A stretch of DNA of 64,000 bases from Methanosphaera stadtmanae. Lineage in GTDB: Archaea > Methanobacteriota > Methanobacteria > Methanobacteriales > Methanobacteriaceae. The position numbers and the translations under genes were made by a program. The stretch is taken from assembly GCA_015062805.1 (NCBI GenBank), contig SUTQ01000010.1, positions 1 through 64,000 on the forward strand. Direction: 5' to 3'. Below the pieces are notes generated by a model. The model worked only from the letters and a program-made list of their open reading frames with translations. It had not been told where the DNA came from and made no database searches. Of this stretch, positions 18,453 through 28,228 are shown in pieces (position 1 is the first letter of the stretch; every line of letters begins with the position of its first letter).

Positions 18453-18467
18453 TTTAACTAAGTTAAA
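18453..18467 (-). promoter_or_regulatory. Palindromic operator candidate upstream of aqpM
   Basis: TTTAACT-A-AGTTAAA is a perfect 15-base palindrome 72 to 86 bases before the aqpM start. On the minus strand it directly follows a TATA-like AATAAATTTA, so it would lie between the TATA box and the transcription start. Its 13-base core is identical to the palindrome at 55286-55298 in the marR promoter, and GTATT follows both with at most one extra base. Confidence 0.5.
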
Positions 18468-19041
18468 TTTATTAAAATTTCATGTACAGTATTATATCCA
18501 TCAATTAATGATTTGATTTCGATTAGTTATGTGTACATTTAAACATATTCAAAATTTCTGCCTCCTCTACTTCAAACTTTTATTTAAAGGACTATTTAAA
18601 TTATAGTTTGGTTTTTTTCATTTTGCTTTAATTGAATTATATAATTTTTATTTTTTTGACTCTTTTATTCTGTTTACTTGATTTTTTTTAATTTTTTGTT
18701 TATTAAAATGTAATAATTTTATTTTATTTAGGTTAACGTAAATTCATATTACAATAATTATTTATATAATAATTTTCATAATTTTTTTATACTTTTTAAT
18801 TATAAAATTATTAAAAATTCCTTTAAATTTATTATTAACTTTTTTTAATATTCTATGTAATATTTTTTTCTATAATAGTTTGAATCAATTATTATTCAAT
18901 AAATCAAACTTTTAAATAACTTATTTCAACTTTTGTTGTTTAATATAATATTTAAATAAAATAGGTTATTAATGAAGAAAAATATAAATATTAATAATAT
19001 TTTTAATAAATTATCAATTTAATTAGGGTAGGAAAATTAAA
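18468..19041. other. Long A+T-rich intergenic region between aqpM and egsA
   Basis: About 570 bases without a supportable gene. It holds the divergent promoters of aqpM and egsA. T-runs and TATA-like words are too many to choose a single start point; the likely egsA promoter lies within the last 80 bases, with TAGGGTAGGA as ribosome site. No RNA fold or repeat stood out apart from the palindrome next to aqpM. Confidence 0.5.
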
Positions 19042-20088
19042 ATGGATTTTAGAAATGTTCAATTACCGAGAGAAATACATACAGGTCCTGGTGTAATTAC
19101 CGAAATTGGGGATGTATGTGATAATTTATTATCAGGAAATAATATTACGTTAGTAACGGGTAATACTACTAAAAAAATAGCTGGTAATCAAGTAATTGAA
19201 ATATTGGAAGATAAAAAATATGATGTATCTGTTAGTATAATTTCTTCTGCTACGGATGATTCTGTTGAACAAGTAACGAATACTTTAAATAATTCCGATG
19301 CTGTTTTGGCGGTAGGTGGGGGAAAAATAAACGATGTTGCTAAGGTTGCATCAACTAAAAATAAGATACCATTAATTACCATTCCTACTACAGCTGCACA
19401 TGATGGATTAGTGTCTCCACGTGCTTCTATAAAAAATGATTATGATAGTGTTTCAAAAGAAGTTAATGCACCATTTGCTTTAGTTGCAGACACTCAGATA
19501 ATATCCAGTGCACCTTATAAATTTACTGCATCTGGATTTGCAGATATTATTTCTAATTTGACTGCTGTCGAAGATTGGAAATTAGCTTACAAATTAATCA
19601 ATGAACCATTTAGTGATTCTGCAGCAGCTTTATCAGTAATGACGGCTAATTTGTTAATAGATCAAGCAAAAAATATCAGACCTCGGCATCCCGAAAGTGC
19701 GGGGATAGTTGTTAAAGGTTTGATTAGTAGTGGTATGGCAATTAGTATTGCAAGAAGTAGTAGGCCTGCAAGTGGTTCTGAACATAAATTTAGTCATGCT
19801 TTAGATAAGATAGCACCTAAACCAGCATTACATGGTGAACAATGTGGTGTTGGTACTATAATGATGATGTATTTACAGGGTGGGGATTGGAAAAAAATTA
19901 AATCAGTATTAAAAGAAGTTAAAGCTCCAACAACTGCAAAAGAATTAAAAATTAATGAAGAACACATTATCGAAGCATTAACTAAAGCTCATACTATTAG
20001 AAAAGGTAGATATACTATTTTAGGAGATCGAGGATTAACAGAAGAAGCAGCATTAAATATTGCTTTGAAAACAGGTGTAATAAAATAA
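19042..20088 (+). CDS. egsA: sn-glycerol-1-phosphate dehydrogenase
   Basis: A 348-residue NAD(P)- and zinc-dependent enzyme reducing dihydroxyacetone phosphate to sn-glycerol-1-phosphate, the stereospecific backbone of archaeal lipids. The opening VQLPREIHTGPGVITEIGD is typical. GGGKINDVAK is the nucleotide loop, TTAAHDGLVSPRAS a conserved substrate segment, and the metal ligands come from the histidines in SGSEHKFSHALD and ALHGEQCGVG. Length matches archaeal G1PDH. It starts a run of four closely spaced genes with UPF0179, rpiA and the metal sensor. Confidence 0.96.
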   Translation: MDFRNVQLPREIHTGPGVITEIGDVCDNLLSGNNITLVTGNTTKKIAGNQVIEILEDKKYDVSVSIISSATDDSVEQVTNTLNNSDAVLAVGGGKINDVAKVASTKNKIPLITIPTTAAHDGLVSPRASIKNDYDSVSKEVNAPFALVADTQIISSAPYKFTASGFADIISNLTAVEDWKLAYKLINEPFSDSAAALSVMTANLLIDQAKNIRPRHPESAGIVVKGLISSGMAISIARSSRPASGSEHKFSHALDKIAPKPALHGEQCGVGTIMMMYLQGGDWKKIKSVLKEVKAPTTAKELKINEEHIIEALTKAHTIRKGRYTILGDRGLTEEAALNIALKTGVIK

Positions 20089-20103
20089 TAAGGGAGAAGT
20101 TTT

Positions 20104-20526
20104 ATGATAACATTGATAGGAACTAGTTTAGCTAAAAAAGGATTGGTTTTCACATTTAATGGGGGTTCATCTAAATGTGAATCGTGTAGATTCAAAAGAA
20201 CTTGTTTAAATCTTGAAGAAGGACGAAAATATATTATTAAAAATGTCAAAAGAGTTACTCATAAATGTCCTTTACATAAAGATGGAACAGTTCAAACAGT
20301 TGAAGTTGAACCTGCAACAATTAGAACTGTTGTGGAAACTAAAAAGGCATATAAAGGGTCTACTATTATATTTAGAATCCCAGAGTGTATAGGGGATTGT
20401 GAAAATTATGATATATGTCATCCTGAAGGATTATATAATGATGATAAATGTAAAATAGAAGAGATTGGTCCAGAATTAGTTTGTAAAAATGGAAATAATT
20501 TAACTGAAGTAATATTAAGTCATTAG
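20104..20526 (+). CDS. UPF0179 family protein
   Basis: A 140-residue conserved archaeal protein of unknown function. Its ten cysteines lie mostly in spaced groups: [10 protein letters not shown] near residues 23-32, a single [15 protein letters not shown] (about 97-107) and two more. The pattern suggests bound iron-sulfur or zinc, which is an inference. The ribosome site GGGAGAAG precedes the ATG. It lies 15 bases after egsA and eight before rpiA, so it is probably expressed with both. Confidence 0.85.
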   Translation: MITLIGTSLAKKGLVFTFNGGSSKCESCRFKRTCLNLEEGRKYIIKNVKRVTHKCPLHKDGTVQTVEVEPATIRTVVETKKAYKGSTIIFRIPECIGDCENYDICHPEGLYNDDKCKIEEIGPELVCKNGNNLTEVILSH

Positions 20527-20534
20527 GTGTAATT

Positions 20535-21218
20535 ATGGTTGATAGTAATATTTTAAAAGAAAATGTAGGTAAAGAAGCATCTGAATTAATTAAGGATGGA
20601 CAAGTTGTTGGTTTGGGTACCGGTTCTACTACACATCATTTCATCAGATATTTGGGTGAAAGAGTAAGAAATGAAGAATTGGATATATTAGGTATTCCTA
20701 CTTCTTTTCAATCGTTAATTCTTGCAAGAGAATCAGGAATTCAACTAACTACTTTGGATGAATATGATATTGATATATCTGTTGATGGTGCAGATGAAGT
20801 TAGTCCTAGTTTGGATTTAATTAAAGGTGGTGGGGCTGCACACACTATAGAAAAATTAGTTGATAGTTCGGCTGATGAATTTGTTGTTATAGTAGATGAT
20901 AGTAAAATGGTGAATAGTTTAGGTGCTTTCCCTGTTCCTATTGAAATAATCCCAGAATCATTAAGATTGGTAAAAAATGCGGTTTCTGAAATGGGTGGAA
21001 TTCCTGAGTTAAGAATGGGAATTCAGAAAGATGGGCCTGTTATTACAGATAATGGAAATTTTGTTTTAGATACAAAATTTGATTCTATAGAAAATCCTTA
21101 TGAGTTAGAAATTGAGTTAAATACTATTCCAGGAGTATTGGAAAATGGAATTTTTGCAGGAATTACAGATAAAGTGATTGTTGGCAGAGAATCTGGAATT
21201 GATGTAATCGAAAAATAA
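20535..21218 (+). CDS. rpiA: Ribose-5-phosphate isomerase A
   Basis: A 227-residue enzyme interconverting ribose-5-phosphate and ribulose-5-phosphate. All family segments are present: [12 protein letters not shown] (phosphate loop), [10 protein letters not shown] (catalytic aspartates), [13 protein letters not shown] (catalytic glutamate region) and [11 protein letters not shown]. Length is standard. It lies in the egsA-UPF0179-rpiA-metal-sensor gene string; the metal sensor follows after ten bases. Confidence 0.96.
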   Translation: MVDSNILKENVGKEASELIKDGQVVGLGTGSTTHHFIRYLGERVRNEELDILGIPTSFQSLILARESGIQLTTLDEYDIDISVDGADEVSPSLDLIKGGGAAHTIEKLVDSSADEFVVIVDDSKMVNSLGAFPVPIEIIPESLRLVKNAVSEMGGIPELRMGIQKDGPVITDNGNFVLDTKFDSIENPYELEIELNTIPGVLENGIFAGITDKVIVGRESGIDVIEK

Positions 21219-21228
21219 AGGTGATATT

Positions 21229-21501
21229 ATGAAACAGTGTATGGATACAGATAATTTACATAGACGTTTAAGAAAAATAGAAGGTCAGGTTGCAGCTATT
21301 GATCGTATGATTGAAGAGGATATTCCTTGTGAAAATGTTTTGATGCAAGTTAATGCAGCTAAATCTGCATTGAATAAAGTGGGTAGTATTATTCTTGAAG
21401 GACATATGAATCATTGTGTAAAAGATGCAATTGATAAAGGGGATAGTTCTGAAGCAATTGAAGATTTATCTAGGATAATCGATTATTATTCAAGAATTTA
21501 A
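21229..21501 (+). CDS. CsoR/RcnR-family metal-sensing repressor
   Basis: A 90-residue all-helical repressor. It shows the DUF156 layout: LHRRLRKIEGQVAAIDRM in helix 1, then a Cys at about residue 35 (CENVLMQ) and His-x3-Cys in EGHMNHCVKD, matching the C-H-C part of the ligand fingerprint used by Cu(I) or Ni/Co sensors. The metal is not settled by sequence. It ends an operon with rpiA. A palindrome of the type bound by this family lies 84 bases downstream, in front of a tiny membrane-peptide gene, its probable target. Confidence 0.88.
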   Translation: MKQCMDTDNLHRRLRKIEGQVAAIDRMIEEDIPCENVLMQVNAAKSALNKVGSIILEGHMNHCVKDAIDKGDSSEAIEDLSRIIDYYSRI

Positions 21502-21556
21502 TTATAAAATATTTTTTACTATTTTTCAATCTTTTTTTTATAAAAATAACATCATG

Positions 21557-21564
21557 TTTATATA
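21557..21564 (+). promoter_or_regulatory. TATA box of the 41-residue membrane peptide gene
   Basis: TTTATATA, about 21 bases before the operator at 21585-21602. Archaeal transcription starts roughly 22 to 27 bases after the box, so the start point would fall inside the operator. Confidence 0.6.
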
Positions 21565-21584
21565 CTATCTAATTTATATTACTA

Positions 21585-21602
21585 TATACCCAAGGGGGTA
21601 TA
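21585..21602 (+). promoter_or_regulatory. CsoR/RcnR-type operator
   Basis: TATACCC (21585-21591) and GGGTATA (21596-21602) are a perfect seven-base inverted repeat around AAGG. A TAcccc/ggggTA dyad with a G/C-tract centre is the known operator class of CsoR, RcnR and FrmR proteins. It is striking in this A+T-rich background and lies just downstream of the sensor gene. A second dyad, ATAACA-A-TGTTAT, occupies 21614-21626. Confidence 0.75.
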
Positions 21603-21661
21603 AGTATAATTACATAACAATGTTATATTATTATGTTATAATGAATTCAAAGGTGAGAAAA

Positions 21662-21787
21662 ATGAACATGATTAAAAAAGTACAAAATTTCATCGTAAAT
21701 ATTTCAGGATGTTTATTCATGTTATTAGTTATGTTTTATTTAAATTACTATGAATTTAATCCTATTTACAAACCAATATACAATTAA
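21662..21787 (+). CDS. 41-residue single-span membrane peptide, putative metal-responsive gene
   Basis: A very short gene: a basic, amphipathic start (NMIKKVQNF), a hydrophobic helix over residues about 11-27 containing one cysteine (ISGCLFMLLVMFYL), and a tyrosine/proline-rich tail ending YKPIYN. AAGGTGAG seven bases before the ATG supports translation from 21662; an earlier in-frame start at 21554 would lie upstream of the operator and is unlikely. It follows a TATA box and a CsoR-type operator, so it is probably induced by the metal sensed by the adjacent repressor. The function is unknown; it may be a small transport or sensor-kinase helper. Confidence 0.55.
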   Translation: MNMIKKVQNFIVNISGCLFMLLVMFYLNYYEFNPIYKPIYN

Positions 21788-21837
21788 TTAAATTATTATC
21801 ATATATTTGTTTAATGAGGAAATAAAGAAATTATAAT

Positions 21838-22671
21838 TCATTCTTTATATAAACCTCTTAACAATTTAATTTCTTCTTTATAACCTTCAACATCATTAGG
21901 AGTCTCCAAGAAAAATGGGAGATTTCTTAATGATTTATGATTTATGATATTGGTTATAGCATCCAATCCCAATTTACCTAATCCTATTTTTTCATGTCTA
22001 TCTTTATGACTATTCAATCCATATATACTGTCATTTAAATGTATGGCTTTCAATCTGTTTAAACCAATAACAGAGTTAAATTCATCTAAAACATTGTCTA
22101 AATCATTTTTAATATCATAACCTGCATCATAAACGTGACATGTATCTAAACATACTCCTAATTTTTCGTCTATTTCAACTTTTTCAATAATACTATTTAA
22201 TTCGTCAAAAGTTCTACCAATTTCTGTACCTTTGCCTGCCATTGTTTCTAGAAGAATGGTTGTTTTTTGGTTTTCATCAATTAACTTATTTAAAGAAGTA
22301 CTAATTAGTTCAATACCTTTTTCAGCTCCCTGTCCAACATGGCTTCCTGGATGGAAATTGTATAAGTTATTTGGTAGTTGTGATAATCTTTTTAGATCAT
22401 CTTCAAATAATTCATAAGAATTGCTTCTAGTTTTATCTGATTTTGAAGCTAGATTGATGACATAGGGTGCATGGGCTAAAATAATTTCAATATTGCTGTT
22501 CTGCATTATTTCTTCAAATTTACTAATATCTTCAGGGTCTAGTTCTTTAGCTTTTCCACCTCGTGGACTGCGAGGAAAAAATTGAAAAGTATTTGCATCT
22601 ATACTAAGAGCTTCTAAACCTATTTTCTCAAATCCTTTATTTATTGATAAATGGGCGCCAATTGTAAACAT
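21838..22671 (-). CDS. nfo: Deoxyribonuclease IV (AP endonuclease)
   Basis: A 277-residue zinc-dependent endonuclease that cuts DNA at abasic sites in base-excision repair. Family segments: [13 protein letters not shown] at the start, [80 protein letters not shown] and LETPND. The metal ligands (His, Glu, Asp) in these are all kept. GGAGAAG precedes the ATG. It is convergent with the metal-peptide gene and divergent from the epimerase gene. Confidence 0.96.
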   Translation of the reverse strand: MFTIGAHLSINKGFEKIGLEALSIDANTFQFFPRSPRGGKAKELDPEDISKFEEIMQNSNIEIILAHAPYVINLASKSDKTRSNSYELFEDDLKRLSQLPNNLYNFHPGSHVGQGAEKGIELISTSLNKLIDENQKTTILLETMAGKGTEIGRTFDELNSIIEKVEIDEKLGVCLDTCHVYDAGYDIKNDLDNVLDEFNSVIGLNRLKAIHLNDSIYGLNSHKDRHEKIGLGKLGLDAITNIINHKSLRNLPFFLETPNDVEGYKEEIKLLRGLYKE

Positions 22672-22767
22672 TATTTCTTCTCCAAAATTTTTTCATTAAT
22701 TTATTCTATTAAAATATTAATATGATTAGTTATATAATTTTATATATTATTGTTTTAGGGGAAAATT

Positions 22768-23709
22768 ATGGAAACTAAAAAAATCTTAGTTACTGGAGGA
22801 TCAGGATTCATCGGTACAAATCTTGTAAATGAATTACGTAGTAGAGGTCATGAAGTAATCGCAGCAGATTTATTAAATAATGATCGGGAGGATTATGTTC
22901 GTACTGATGTTAGATATTACAGACAATTAGAACGGACTTTTGAAGAAAATGGTCCTTTTGACTATGTATATCATCTGGCAGCTGAATATGGAAGATGGAA
23001 TGGTGAAGCATATTATGAAAATTTATGGCAAACTAATGTAATCGGAACAAAAAATATGCTCAGGTTACAGGAAAAAAATAAATTTAGGATGATTTTTTTC
23101 TCTTCTGCTGAAGTTTATGGTGATTATACTGGTAAAATGTCTGAAGATGTTATGGAAAACAATCCAATCAAAGACACTTATCAAATGAACGATTATGCTA
23201 TAAGTAAATGGGATGGAGAATTAATGTGTATGAATTCTGCAAAAATGTTTGGAACAGAAACTGTTAGAGTTCGTCCTGTTAATTGTTATGGTCCTGGAGA
23301 AAGATACACCCCATATAGAGGTTTTATACCAAAATTTATCTATTTAGCATTACACAATAAACCTTATACAGTGTTTAAAGGACATAAAAGAATAATAGAT
23401 TATGTTGGTGACACTGCACGAACTTTTGCTAATATTGTAGATAATTTTATTCCTGGTGAAGCATATAATATAGGTGGAAATCAAGATTGGGAAATGGATA
23501 TCAAGGACTATTCTGATTTGGTATTGGATGCTGTTGGGTGTGATGATAGTTTAGTAACTTATGAAGAAGCAGAACCATTTACAACTAAAGTTAAGACTAT
23601 TGATTTTTCAAAATCCATACGTGATTTAAAACATGATCCAAAGGTCAAACCTAAGGAAGGTATACAAAAAACTGTGGATTGGATGAAATGGTATTATAGG
23701 TTAGATTAA
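22768..23709 (+). CDS. NAD-dependent sugar epimerase/dehydratase
   Basis: A 313-residue extended short-chain dehydrogenase acting on nucleotide sugars. VTGGSGFIGTNL is the NAD loop, FFSSAEVYGDY carries the catalytic serine region, and YAISKW the Tyr-x3-Lys pair. The C-terminal half (VRPVNCYGPGERYTPYRGF) binds the sugar. It could be a UDP-glucose 4-epimerase-like or dTDP-glucose dehydratase-like enzyme; sequence alone does not decide. A glycosyltransferase gene lies 480 bases downstream, which fits surface glycan synthesis. Confidence 0.85.
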   Translation: METKKILVTGGSGFIGTNLVNELRSRGHEVIAADLLNNDREDYVRTDVRYYRQLERTFEENGPFDYVYHLAAEYGRWNGEAYYENLWQTNVIGTKNMLRLQEKNKFRMIFFSSAEVYGDYTGKMSEDVMENNPIKDTYQMNDYAISKWDGELMCMNSAKMFGTETVRVRPVNCYGPGERYTPYRGFIPKFIYLALHNKPYTVFKGHKRIIDYVGDTARTFANIVDNFIPGEAYNIGGNQDWEMDIKDYSDLVLDAVGCDDSLVTYEEAEPFTTKVKTIDFSKSIRDLKHDPKVKPKEGIQKTVDWMKWYYRLD

Positions 23710-23754
23710 TATTTTTTTCTTTTTTTTTTTGTTAATATGGTGATGGTGACTATA

Positions 23755-23961
23755 ATGGTTGAAAAAAAATTATATCGTTCCGAAAGTGAAAGAATGATAG
23801 CTGGTGTTTGTGGAGGATTATCAGAATATTTTGATATTGATCCAGCAATAATTAGATTAATATGGGTTGCATTTACTTTTTTTGTAGGTTCAGGTATTCT
23901 ACTGTATATATTAGCATGTATAATTATACCTAATGAAAGAGAGGTTATTGTTCAAAAATAA
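23755..23961 (+). CDS. PspC domain membrane protein
   Basis: A 68-residue protein with the PspC pattern: LYRSESERMIAGVCGGLSEY, then FDIDPAIIRLIWVAF and a hydrophobic helix ending LACIIIPNE. Proteins of this family sit in the membrane and are linked to envelope stress in bacteria; their archaeal role is unclear. The ATG at 23755 is preferred because GGTGATGGTGAC stands before it; an ATG at 23737 would overlap that ribosome site. Confidence 0.85.
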   Translation: MVEKKLYRSESERMIAGVCGGLSEYFDIDPAIIRLIWVAFTFFVGSGILLYILACIIIPNEREVIVQK

Positions 23962-24190
23962 TTCCTATTTTTTTAAAAATTATTTTATGACTATGTGATG
24001 TGGTAAATAACTGTTAATTTGATGTTACATTTCAAAGTCATTCTTGTCTTTTAATTGATTAGATTGTATCACAAATATATAAAAAATTGTTTCTTTTCTA
24101 ATGTTTTACAATAATTATAATAGATTTAATTAATAAAGATACTTGTATAATAAAATAATAACTTTTTTGTTATTTGGGGAGTTGTGAATT

Positions 24191-25051
24191 ATGACTAATG
24201 TGGCTGTTTTATTGCCTGCATATAATGAAGAGGTAGCTATAGCTAGTATGATATTATTATCTTCTAAATACGCTGATGAAGTAATTGTAATAGATGATGG
24301 TAGTACTGATAGAACTAAAGAAGTCTCTGAATTAGCAGGTGCTACAGTATTAAGTCATAAAACCAATAAAGGTAAAGGTGTTGCTTTAAAAACTGGTTTT
24401 GAATATGCAAAACATTATGATATTATAGTAACAATAGATGCTGATGGTCAACACAATCCTTCTGAAATTCCATTATTAATTAAACCAATTGAGGATGGGG
24501 TTGCTGATTTAGTAAATGGAAGTCGTTATATCAATGATAAAGATACTTCAACTCCAAAATATCGAAGAATAGGTCAAACTGTTTTAGATACGGCTACAAA
24601 TGTTGCTGCAGGTGTTAAACTAACGGATTCACAAAGCGGATTCAGAGCTTTTTCTTCAAAATGTTATGATTGTTTTAATTTTAATCCGGAGGGTTTCGGT
24701 ATTGAAAGTGACATGTTAATTGAGGCATCAAACCATAATTTAAAAATTACAGAGGTTGAAATAACAGTTAGATATGATGTTAATACAACTACTGCTAACC
24801 CTGTAATTCAAGGAATGAGTGTACTTTTAAGAGTTCTTGAATTGATGAGATTTAATAGACCATTATATTTCTATGGAATAAGTGGAACAATAATTATGTT
24901 CTTTGGAATATTAATATATTTATCCATAAATGCAACACAACTTTCAGGAAATCTTTATTTGAATGCAGTTGGAATCTTTGTGATATTGATGGGTATAGTT
25001 TTAATATTATCAGGTGTTTTAACAGATTATTTAAATCGATTTAAACATTGA
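24191..25051 (+). CDS. Family 2 glycosyltransferase, DPM1-like, membrane-anchored
   Basis: A 286-residue glycosyltransferase. The GT-A domain shows VLLPAYNEE, VIVIDDGSTDRT and TIDADGQHNP (DxD-like metal site), then SGFRAFS and GIESDMLIEA. Two C-terminal hydrophobic helices (about residues 228-246 and 255-277) anchor it in the membrane. Such enzymes move a sugar to dolichol phosphate or directly to a surface glycan. The ribosome site GGGGAG is followed by the ATG after 10 bases. It is a single gene, near the epimerase. Confidence 0.9.
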   Translation: MTNVAVLLPAYNEEVAIASMILLSSKYADEVIVIDDGSTDRTKEVSELAGATVLSHKTNKGKGVALKTGFEYAKHYDIIVTIDADGQHNPSEIPLLIKPIEDGVADLVNGSRYINDKDTSTPKYRRIGQTVLDTATNVAAGVKLTDSQSGFRAFSSKCYDCFNFNPEGFGIESDMLIEASNHNLKITEVEITVRYDVNTTTANPVIQGMSVLLRVLELMRFNRPLYFYGISGTIIMFFGILIYLSINATQLSGNLYLNAVGIFVILMGIVLILSGVLTDYLNRFKH

Positions 25052-25142
25052 TTTAATTAAGATAAACCACTATTAAAAAAAAATATATTATTTATAAAAT
25101 AAATACTAATTAATAAGAATTTAAAAACAATGGAGAATTTCT

Positions 25143-25919
25143 ATGAATTTTGAAGATTATAAAGGTAAAGTAATATTTATTGGTGCTGGTCCGGGTGACC
25201 CAGAATTAATTACAGTTAAAGGTGCTGAAGCAATTAAAAATTCTGATGTTATTATTTATGCAGGTTCTTTAGTAAATCCAGCAGTATTGGATATTGCAAA
25301 AGATGGTACTGATATTTATGACAGTGCTGAAATGAATTTGGATGAAATCATTGATGTAATTAAAAAAGCACATGATGAAAATAAAATAATTGCACGTGTA
25401 CATACTGGAGATCCAGCTATTTATGGAGCTATAGCAGAACAAATAAATCAATTAAAAGAATTGGATATTGGTTATACAATTATTCCTGGAGTAAGTAGTT
25501 TATTCGGTACTGCTGCTGCTTTAGAATCTCAGTTAACATTGCCTGAAGTTTCACAAACTATTATAATAACCCGACCTGAAGGTAGAACACCTAAACCATC
25601 TAAAGAAGCATTATGTAAATTAGCTGAACATAACGCTACCATGTGTATATTTTTGGGTATTCACATGATTGATGATGTTGTCACTGAATTACTTAAAGAA
25701 TATAGAGAAGATACTCCAGTAGCAGTTGTTAAAAAAGCTACATGGCCTGATCAAGAAATTGTTCGTGGTAACTTGACAAACATTGCTCAAAAAGTTCATG
25801 ATGCAGGTTTCACAAAAACAGCTATGATAGTAGTAGGTGATGTTTTAGATCAACAAAGTGGAGAACAATCTAAACTTTATGATCCAAAATTCGCACATAT
25901 GTATCGAGATGCTGAATAA
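25143..25919 (+). CDS. cobM: Cobalt-precorrin-4 C11-methyltransferase
   Basis: A 258-residue SAM-dependent methyltransferase (CbiF/CobM) of corrin synthesis. The opening VIFIGAGPGDPELITVKGAE is the family's SAM-site strand and loop. VHTGDPAIYGAIAEQ and IIPGVSSLFGTAAAL are further signatures. Cobamides are essential to methanogens for methyl transfer, including methanol use. It is a single gene with GGAG before the ATG, convergent with purA. Confidence 0.94.
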   Translation: MNFEDYKGKVIFIGAGPGDPELITVKGAEAIKNSDVIIYAGSLVNPAVLDIAKDGTDIYDSAEMNLDEIIDVIKKAHDENKIIARVHTGDPAIYGAIAEQINQLKELDIGYTIIPGVSSLFGTAAALESQLTLPEVSQTIIITRPEGRTPKPSKEALCKLAEHNATMCIFLGIHMIDDVVTELLKEYREDTPVAVVKKATWPDQEIVRGNLTNIAQKVHDAGFTKTAMIVVGDVLDQQSGEQSKLYDPKFAHMYRDAE

Positions 25920-25983
25920 GCATCTTCTTTTTTTTTAATTTAAATATTCAAAAAATAATTTAAAAAAAGTAATTTAAAGGAGA

Positions 25984-27009
25984 TTAATTTAACTTTTCAT
26001 TTCTTAAATCGATTGTATCTGCAAGATCAGGTCCTGTTGATATAATTGTAATTGGAACTCCAACATCTTTTTCTATGTCTTCAATGTAATCTTTTGCTTC
26101 TTGAGATAAATCTTCGTATTTATTAACTTTTGCACATTCTGGATATAATCTATCAATACAAGTTAATGCAATTTGGGTAGCACCATTTATCATACAAGAA
26201 CGTTTTGCAAATTCTTTATCAAATAATCCAACTCTTCTTTTACGGCCGGTTACTACACCATATTCTTCAATACCCATTTTTTCCGCTTCTTCTGGTGATA
26301 TTTCTGTTGGGAATGGTCCTTCCCCTACTCTTGTTACATAAGCTTTAAAAATAACAATTACTTCATCAACTTTGGTTGGGCCAATACCTACATCTGCCGC
26401 TGCGGTACTAGCACAAGTATCTTTACTTGTCACAAATGGATATGTTCCGTAGTATAATGATAAACCAAATCCTTGTGAACCTTCAACAAACACATCTTTA
26501 CCTTCATCAATTGCCTTGTTAACTTCACTAGGCACATCAGTAATGTATTCTTCTAGTTCAGGAATATCTTTTGCATAATCAATTGTTCTGTTTATTCGAT
26601 CTGCATTTGCAGGTCCACATCCACTACCTGTAGTTCCTATTTTTTTTGATAGATAAGAAGAATCTTTATCTGTCTGGGTATGTTTTTCAGTGATTATTGC
26701 ACAATTGGAATCCATAAAAGTTCTGCCTTCAACAGAATATTTATTTAAATATTCTAATTCATGTTTGAAAACTTCTGGATTAACTAGTACACCCGCACCA
26801 ATTAATAATCTTGCATCAGTATTGAAAAAACCTGAAGGAGTTAAACGTAAACCATATTTTTCTCCATCACATTCAACAGAATGGCCTGCATTCGGACCTA
26901 CTCCTGCTCTTGCAATGATATCTGGTTTATCTTTTGTACAAAAATAGGTAATACATTTTCCTTTACCTTCATCTCCCCATTGTCCACCGACTAAAATGGT
27001 ACATGTCAT
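25984..27009 (-). CDS. purA: Adenylosuccinate synthetase, short archaeal form
   Basis: A 341-residue GTP-dependent enzyme making adenylosuccinate from IMP and aspartate. The GTP-binding start [17 protein letters not shown] and the segment AGPNAGH-like [12 protein letters not shown] are conserved, as is [18 protein letters not shown]. It is about 90 residues shorter than the bacterial enzyme, which is normal in many archaea. The ATG has GGAGATTT upstream. Confidence 0.96.
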   Translation of the reverse strand: MTCTILVGGQWGDEGKGKCITYFCTKDKPDIIARAGVGPNAGHSVECDGEKYGLRLTPSGFFNTDARLLIGAGVLVNPEVFKHELEYLNKYSVEGRTFMDSNCAIITEKHTQTDKDSSYLSKKIGTTGSGCGPANADRINRTIDYAKDIPELEEYITDVPSEVNKAIDEGKDVFVEGSQGFGLSLYYGTYPFVTSKDTCASTAAADVGIGPTKVDEVIVIFKAYVTRVGEGPFPTEISPEEAEKMGIEEYGVVTGRKRRVGLFDKEFAKRSCMINGATQIALTCIDRLYPECAKVNKYEDLSQEAKDYIEDIEKDVGVPITIISTGPDLADTIDLRNEKLN

Positions 27010-27197
27010 ATAAAATCAAATCTCCTTTAAATAATGTTTATCTATTTAAAATATTTCATATTTTATTAATCTTATAATTTTTTATAAGGTCTTTACTTTA
27101 ATATTTATTTAAAAGATTAAATAAAAACTTTTCTATATTTTTTTAAATAATTATCTAATATATTGTTTTAAGTTAAATCTCTTTAAAACTTTTTGAG

Positions 27198-28058
27198 TTA
27201 AACATCTGAGTTTAAGTATTTATTAACTTTTCCAAATATACTATTCTTCTTGGCATTACTTTTATCTTTAAATTTTTCTGTTGAATCATCATAAATGCCT
27301 GTTCTTGAATCGTATAATATATGATTATCTTTTTTAGTTGATTCAAGAATATCATCAATTTTTTTAAAACCATTTTTTGTGATAAGTATGTTAATATTTC
27401 GATATATGTTTTTAAATTTTATGTTCTCATTTTTAGAAGGATGTGACTCTTCATTAAATGCAGGTTGATTTTTTGGGCTGTTTAAAGGATGAATAATAGG
27501 ATCTTTAGAATTTTTTATTGGAACTGTGTAATATATGATGTAATCTTCTATAAAACCTCTTTTATAAAAATCAAATAGTATGTTGAAAAAAATATTACTG
27601 GTTAAATGACAATTTTTTCTTGACCAATCTGAAAAATTTGTTTTAAATCCTTTTTTAAATAATATAACATCAGAATCAAAATTAATTTGAGAAATATATA
27701 CAAATTTTTTACTCAATCGTAGTGTTTTCTCTAATAATACTTTTGTTTCATCAATACCATTTAAACCGGAAGTTGTATCTAAACATACAGTAAAATCAAA
27801 TTTTTCTTGGTTTAGTTTGTTAATTTTTATATTCAATGGGTTTTGGTTAATTATTTTATGTTTAGCTAATTCTTTGTCTGTTTTTGATTTTTCGATTAGT
27901 TGTTGGTATTTTTCGGGATTTGTTTCGAAAGTAATTCCTCTGTTTCCACCTAATTTTTTTCCGTAGGATAAGCCAGATAAAGAATCATAACTTAAATCTA
28001 AAAAATCATAGTTTGTTATGTTATCTTTGTTATTGGTAGTTTCATTATTGTCAACCAT
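27198..28058 (-). CDS. Hypothetical protein, degenerate methyltransferase-like fold
   Basis: A 286-residue protein of unknown function. An acidic, Asn-rich N-terminus precedes a region resembling a class I methyltransferase: NRGITFETNPEKYQQL has the look of the second strand acidic residue, FDFTVCLDTTSGL of strand 4, and LRLSKKFVYIS of strand 5. The glycine-rich SAM loop is absent or altered (SYGKKLGGNRG is the nearest). The C-terminal 90 residues are polar and basic. It faces a GNAT-like gene across a 170-base gap. The assignment is weak. Confidence 0.45.
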   Translation of the reverse strand: MVDNNETTNNKDNITNYDFLDLSYDSLSGLSYGKKLGGNRGITFETNPEKYQQLIEKSKTDKELAKHKIINQNPLNIKINKLNQEKFDFTVCLDTTSGLNGIDETKVLLEKTLRLSKKFVYISQINFDSDVILFKKGFKTNFSDWSRKNCHLTSNIFFNILFDFYKRGFIEDYIIYYTVPIKNSKDPIIHPLNSPKNQPAFNEESHPSKNENIKFKNIYRNINILITKNGFKKIDDILESTKKDNHILYDSRTGIYDDSTEKFKDKSNAKKNSIFGKVNKYLNSDV

Positions 28059-28228
28059 ATTATCACATCTTCAATAGTAAATATTACTATGTGTTTAATC
28101 TTTTTTATAGTTAATGGGATTATTGTTTATAAATTTAGAAAATTATTTATATAATGTTTATAAAAATAATAATTATTTATAAAATAATAGGAGAAAATGA
28201 TAAATATTTAAACATTATCACAAAGGTT

